From NCBI GenBank assembly GCA_030278955.1, contig JAOANR010000006.1, positions 13,737,974 through 13,801,973 on the forward strand: DNA of 64,000 nucleotides, written 5' to 3'. Each line of letters starts with the position of its first letter. Positions within the stretch are counted from its first letter, which is position 1. The position numbers and the translations under genes were made by a program. Below are positions 55,462 to 64,000 of this stretch, in pieces. Under the pieces are notes generated by a model, which was not told the origin of the DNA, did not search any database, and saw nothing but the letters and a program-made list of their open reading frames with translations. The DNA is from Hygrophila difformis. Taxonomy: Eukaryota; Streptophyta; Magnoliopsida; Lamiales; Acanthaceae.

Positions 55462-57970
55462 GGGAATGAGGACTTGGTTCAATGATCATGTTTCTTGACT
55501 TTCAAGTTGGGGTTGAATCCTACGCCCCCTACTCTTCCCTTTATAAATTGTGTGTTTGATCTCCCATATACATTTGCCGACACATAAGTATTTGTAACAC
55601 CCCGATTTAATTAACTCATAATTAATTTAATTTAGTTATGGTTAATTAACAAAAGACTTGGTGTGTGGATTATTTTGTAGGGAATGAAGATTTAAGTGGG
55701 GGAATAAGTGAGTTCAACTCACAAGATAATAAGAGTCAAGTGCTCAAACGGGTGCAATGTGGTCAAGACAAGTGGTGTAACTCTTTTAACCCACATTCCG
55801 ACCCGACCCGAGACCCGTGACCCGACCCGGATCCATTTTTGATCCTTCAAAAATCTGAATTTGGGTGTTGGAAACCCCATTTCATCATCATCATCACTCA
55901 TTCCCGTCACCTCTCTTGAAGGAGATAAGGTTCTTCATTTTGGCTTGGAATTAGTGTGTTCTTCTTCAAATCAAGTTGGGGGATTGCTTATATAAGCTTT
56001 GGTAAGTATTTTCCTAGATTCTACACTTGATTTTTGATGATGTTTGAGTGAGTTTTGGGGTGATGAAAGTTTGTGACGAAAATTGGGTGTTTGTAGAAAT
56101 TCTTGCTTTTGGTGTTGAATTGAAGCTTGGATTCTTGTTTGGAAGCTGAATTAGTGTTGAAGGAAGCTAAGGTTAGTACTTGAGACCATTTTGGTGTTGA
56201 TGATTTCAGTTTTTGAGCTTCAATTGGTGTCATGATGAAGAAATCATGTTCTTGGATGGAATTTTGATGATTTGGTTGATTTTCTTGTTATGTAGCTTGG
56301 TATTGGTGTTTGGAGGAGTTGGGGAGCTGTATTGGAAGATTTTGGATCATCTCAATACCAGGCAAGGGTAGAGATAGGCCTAAATGGGGGCATAATCGGT
56401 GGAATGGCCGGAAATCGCCATTTCCATCAATTCTGATGTGTCGGCGCGCTCTTGGCGCGCACTTTAGCCAAAAAGCGCGTGGGCAGCGCGTGAGAAGAAC
56501 GTCAACGACGTCCTTGTCAGGACGGCGCGCAGCTGGCGCGCCTTTTCCACGAACACCGCGCGGACAGCGCGCGGGGACACGACGACGCGACCTGCGTCTT
56601 TGGCGCGGGGGCCGGCGCGCCCTCCTTGGGAACACCGCGCCGGGTGCGCGCGGGCTCCTCTGCCCGCGCGTTTCGTTCGCTCGTTTTTCCGATTCTTCGT
56701 CCTTCGTGTTTCCTTAGTTCTTCTTATGCTTCTAGCATGCCATAACTATTATTATGCTCACAATCCTTGAACTTAGTTGCGATTAGCGGTGATCTACTAT
56801 GCCTTAGTTAAGATCGAGTCTTGATTCGCTTCTATGTTGATATGTGTTGATGCCGATATGTGGGACTTGGCACACCCCGGATTATACTTAACTCGAGATG
56901 AGTGATTGAATTGAATGTGAATATCTGTGATGATATGTGAATATCTGTGATGATATGTTGAGACTGAAAAATAATGCCACGACGGTAGGACACGCTATGC
57001 TTTCGAGTCGGTATCCGCTGGGCATAGTGGGGTCTCTACCCAGAAGCATTTGGCTAGAAAGGGCTCATGACCCTTAGCCTGACCCGCTTGCCGTAAGCCA
57101 CGATCTCAGCTGTTAGTGTCCGCGGCGGGGGCACTGTGGGTATGTCTCTCGACCATTAAGGGGAGTGGACCCTTATATGGGAGGGAATACCGACCATGGT
57201 ACCTAGGTGCGCGCTAGGCATGCTTATGTGTTGCATTTAGGGTAGATAGACATCCTAGGTCATAACATTTCATCTCATCATCCATCATTCATCTTATTTG
57301 CAGTGGTTGAAGCACCGGTATGGGACGGTGTGATGTTTACTTATTTGCTCTGCTCAATTTTTATGTTATGCCTAATAAATGTTTAAAAACGGAATATATC
57401 TCCACATATATGTATAAATATACTTCTAGGGAATCAAGTTAATTCTTGTTTCCCCTCATGCCGATTCTTCTATTCTTGCTCAGTACCTTGTACTGACCCT
57501 TGCTATGTTTTCATGTATAGATATTCCCGGGGAGGACGCAGAGCCTGAGCACGATGTGGGGTTTGGGGATGAGTGATCTACCTAGAGATGCATTAGCATG
57601 TTGTGGATTTATGTGCTTGTCTTGAATAATATGCTATGACTCTATTACCTTGTCTCGTACTGCTTGTGATACTGATCGGTACACTATGTTCTGTCTTGTG
57701 TGTACTTAATATCTCTGACAGGTTGAGATGAGACTGTTATGTCGACTGGTAAGTCGCATGAATAAGGCTTGTAAGCCGGATTTCTGTTATGATGTGAGGT
57801 TTCCTTTCTGGATTTGTATTATGATTCATTGGCTTCCTGTTTACTTGGCTACGTGTTATTGATCTTAAATTGATTGGCCAACAGTTTAAGAGAGGTAACA
57901 CGGCAGTGACGTCACAGAAATTTAGTTTTAAATTTTTGGGGCGTTACAGTATTAATGTTTATAAAAAAAA
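55462..57970 (+). mobile_element. tRNA-derived SINE (family 2) split by a solo LTR
   Basis: The body is 55462-55592 plus 57954-57970. It aligns with the SINE at 48346 (GGGAATGAGGACTTGG, then a B-box-like GGGTTGAATCC at 55510-55520, CTTTATAAATTGTGTG) and ends in an A-run. Target duplication AATTTATGATAAAA is present at 55448-55461 and 57971-57984. The insertion of 55593-57948 came later. Confidence 0.75.
55593..57948. mobile_element. Solo LTR of a gypsy-type (probably Tekay/Del) retrotransposon
   Basis: A 2,356-bp unit starting TGTAACACCCCG and ending GGGGCGTTACA, bounded by the 5-bp target duplication GTATT (55588-55592 and 57949-57953). No gag, pol or second LTR is present. Long LTRs beginning TGTAACACCCC are common in plant chromoviral Tekay/Del elements, so that lineage is likely but not proven. 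The interior has a GC-rich patch at about 56440-56680 with repeated GGCGCGC units. The strand is unassigned because the TG/CA ends are symmetric. Confidence 0.75.
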
Positions 57971-57984
57971 AATTTATGATAAAA

Positions 57985-59063
57985 TTGAAAAAAAAAAGAT
58001 AATGAACAAATGAGTTATATTTCCATAACTATTGTCAATAAAGCCTTCCGTATATTACAATCATCAAAAGCTCGTGACAAATGTGTTTTCAATAAGAGAA
58101 ATTAATTAGAGTACAGATGGAAAGTGTGTGATGAAATGACAGAAAAACAAAACCCCCCACAGTGGATGAAAATGACGGCCTTGTGGATTTAGGACAACAA
58201 TCCATCGCATTCAAAAAAACCTGAATTTAAAACAAACAATTTAACATTTTATAGAGAGAAACAAACAATTTAAGAAATTAAAATCACAAAAAGCAGAAAA
58301 AGACTGGAGAAAGAAAGATTCCAACTTGAGCCTTGAGGTTTCATTCCCACCTCAACTAATATTTACTTCATTTACATTCATATAATATCCTTCCCTTCTC
58401 CTCTACTGTCCATTTATGTTTCATTTATTCATTGTACGATACATGGATGATGGATACATTACATTTATGGTTTATTGAATTCTTTGTGTTGTCATTGGTA
58501 ATGGTTCCCCGCTTGATCCACATGATGCTGACGGTGCTGTGCCCTTTATCGCTTTAATTTCTGATTTGTTTTAACAGGGTTTGCTCAAGGTCGGTTTTTT
58601 CTTCACAGTTCCTGTAAGTAGATAGCATGTGATTCTTCTGTTTTAGTGTTGAATGTTACTTCGTATTTATTATTCTTCTTTTAAAATTATTGTACCGCCG
58701 TTGCAGTTATTTGGGGGTTTGAGTTCTTACCACGGAATCTGATTCTTCTCCCTGTTTTGAGGATTATTAATGTTTTCCCCGTTTTGCCTGTTTATTATAT
58801 TGGCCCTTTTTATTTGATTCCTGTTGTTCTGTGCAAACACCTTTGAATGTCATGTAGTGGGTTGCTTTAGGGCTTTTGTTTATTTGCATATATGTGAAAT
58901 CAGAATCAGAATGTTATACTTGGACAAAGAGTGATTTTAGTATGTGTGCTCTATTTAAAGTTTTCAGTCTATTTCCCCAATACCATGAATCAATGGTACG
59001 AAAGTTGGAAAATTGATGCTCTATGTTGCTGATTTTAAATATCCGTATAGGGAGATTGAGGAT
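57985..59063 (+). promoter_or_regulatory. Upstream region of GLR gene
   Basis: Intergenic DNA that likely contains the promoter and 5' UTR of the GLR gene. A CT-rich stretch (58380-58420) and several GT-AG pairs between 58610 and 59000 would allow a leader intron, but I cannot fix one. Confidence 0.35.
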
Positions 59064-62679
<3,616 letters not shown>

Positions 62680-63450
62680 ACTCTACTTTGCAGTTAACCT
62701 TATGACAGTACCATGAGAAATACTTGAATGAAAAAGCTATAATTTCTTCAGTCTTGTTCTGGGAAATACATTTGTATACAACAGAGGCCATTTTCAATCA
62801 ATAGAGCCAACCAATCCCCAGTTTTGTTTCTGCATCCCTTTGATCTTCAGTGTTGAAGGCCAACAAGTACTCATATCATAAAACGCGGACATTTGTGAAC
62901 ATCACAGAGGTAGAATGTTTATTATTCTATATTCTTACAACCTTACAATGACTTCAAAGTGTAGAACTGTACAGTTGAAGTGAATGAGCGCATCTGCAGT
63001 TTGTTACTACAGTTCTGGGTTTACGAAATACTTTTGGAACATTGTCTTGCACAATATCTAGCAATTACATGGTATACCTCGATTAAGAGTTTGGGGAATC
63101 AGGTTGTGAAATAAGAGTCGAAACCTTGATTTCTTCCCTTCTTTCCCTTTAGGAATTGACTCATATTATTATTATTATTATTAGTAGTAGTATTATTTTA
63201 ACGCTTGAAGCAAAGGCTTGAGATTCTAATGAATACTGAGACTCCATATATTTGTGTGTGCGTGTTTCTTATTTTTTCCCCCTCTGTCAACGTTTTGAAA
63301 TGTAGATAGAATTTATACTAATAAGTATGCCCACAGGCCACGATACAGATCAATCAAGAGATGTTCTTAATCTTACACAATATATAGTGTTTTATAAGAC
63401 GTACATATTACAATAGAGAGAGACTAGTAATTATATATTAGAAAGAAATT
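62680..63450. other. Convergent 3' flanks of GLR and Cys-rich peptide genes
   Basis: Presumed 3' UTRs of the two convergent genes. A short interrupted ATT/TAG repeat lies at about 63165-63196. No other feature was seen. Confidence 0.4.
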
Positions 63451-63780
63451 CTAGATCCAATAGGGAACGAATTTGCTGGCAGTGCCGGGATCCTCACGGT
63501 CACCATCATAAAGGCCATGGTCGCGGTCATGGAAGAAGTTGTTGCTGCTGTTGGGCAAGACGACGCCACAAGAATGTAGGCATTCTCGGGTGCACTCGCC
63601 CTTGCTGAATATGCCAATGTCGCTGCAGTCCATGTAGCACTCCCTCATACACCGCGATTTCATCATTTTCTCCTGATGCACTGTCGTCGTCGTTGTGGTT
63701 GCTGCTGGCGACAACATCATCGCCATCATGATTACAACAAGGGTGATGATGATTTCACGCTTTCCTGCAGTTGCTGCCAT
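63451..63780 (-). CDS. Small secreted cysteine-rich peptide
   Basis: A single-exon frame of 109 residues starting at the ATG at 63780. The N-terminus is a hydrophobic signal peptide (IIITLVVIMMAMMLSPA) with likely cleavage near residue 28. The mature part has six cysteines spaced C-x3-C-x3-C-x10-C-x3-C-x3-C (CMRECYMDC ... CTRECLHSC), followed by a charged His/Asp/Gly-rich tail. The inner four form the C-x3-C-x10-C-x3-C pattern of alpha-hairpinin peptides. The six-Cys pattern also resembles thionin-like precursors. I do not recognise a specific family. A TATA box 95 bp upstream supports its being a real gene. Possible roles are defence or signalling, unproven. Confidence 0.7.
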   Translation of the reverse strand: MAATAGKREIIITLVVIMMAMMLSPAATTTTTTVHQEKMMKSRCMRECYMDCSDIGIFSKGECTRECLHSCGVVLPNSSNNFFHDRDHGLYDGDREDPGTASKFVPYWI

Positions 63781-63874
63781 TTTGTAGTGCTCTTACGGAT
63801 GGAATTTTGACTGTAGATATTAGAGGAATGTTGGTAAATAATTGTGAGGAAAATTGATCCATGTGTAACAAGTT

Positions 63875-63882
63875 TATTTATA
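63875..63882 (-). promoter_or_regulatory. TATA box of the Cys-rich peptide gene
   Basis: TATAAATA in the gene's orientation, about 95 bp upstream of the ATG, which leaves a short leader of about 65 bases. Confidence 0.6.
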
Positions 63883-64000
63883 GACAGAATTTGGAGGGAA
63901 ACAATAGCGGTTAGTGTTTTAGTTTGTAGAGTTGTGTCTGTTGGTGTTTAAATTTAAATGTAAAGTTGTGTGGTTTCAAATATTTGGAAACTAATTCAAT

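Overview
This window is nuclear DNA of a flowering plant, most likely a eudicot. It has intron-bearing genes with GT-AG junctions, plant-specific families (a P-class PPR protein, a SAUL1-type U-box ligase, an F-box/kelch protein, a PP2C phosphatase and a GLR3 glutamate-receptor channel) and a heavy load of plant transposons. I cannot name the species.

Layout. Positions 1-2185 (+) hold the 3' end of an EH-domain (Pan1/EPS15-like) endocytosis gene. Positions 4693-7834 (-) hold a large mitochondrial-type PPR gene broken by one single-base frameshift. Positions 8558-15360 are a Ty1/copia element on the minus strand with both LTRs, a perfect 5-bp target duplication (TTAGA) and two nonsense codons in one otherwise continuous gag-pol frame. 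Positions 16390-30716 are a complex locus. A Ty3/gypsy LTR of the Tat type sits inside a Stowaway MITE, and a block made of that LTR plus about 0.7 kb of host flank occurs twice. Between the two blocks lies a truncated element with a gag-pol frame on the minus strand (three TGA nonsense codons) and an apparently intact three-exon antisense gene with a plant mobile domain and a C-terminal coiled coil.

Positions 31506-34253 (+) encode a PUB44/SAUL1-like U-box E3 ligase, convergent with an F-box/kelch gene at 34759-36519 (-). Both are predicted ubiquitin-pathway components. A LINE tail and a SINE fragment share one triplicated target site at 38.5-39.2 kb. A PP2C gene follows at 39620-41938 (-).

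Positions 43-58 kb carry no cellular gene that I can recognise and are a transposon archive. They contain Stowaway, hAT and CACTA MITEs, three tRNA-derived SINE copies with target duplications, and a 6.1-kb decayed Helitron (49173-55305). The Helitron has helicase remnants and nested insertions: a MULE-like element inside a hAT element, plus a second hAT. A 2.36-kb solo LTR is inserted into a SINE at 55.6-57.9 kb. The right end holds a six-exon GLR3-clade channel gene (59064-62679, +) and a small secreted cysteine-rich peptide gene (63451-63780, -).

The EH-domain and SAUL1 genes are, as I recall, close neighbours in Arabidopsis chromosome 1 (At1g20760 and At1g20780). If so, this window preserves an old gene neighbourhood stretched by the copia and gypsy insertions. 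Exon borders come from reading splice consensus and frame continuity by eye. Family names rest on recognised motifs, not on a database search.
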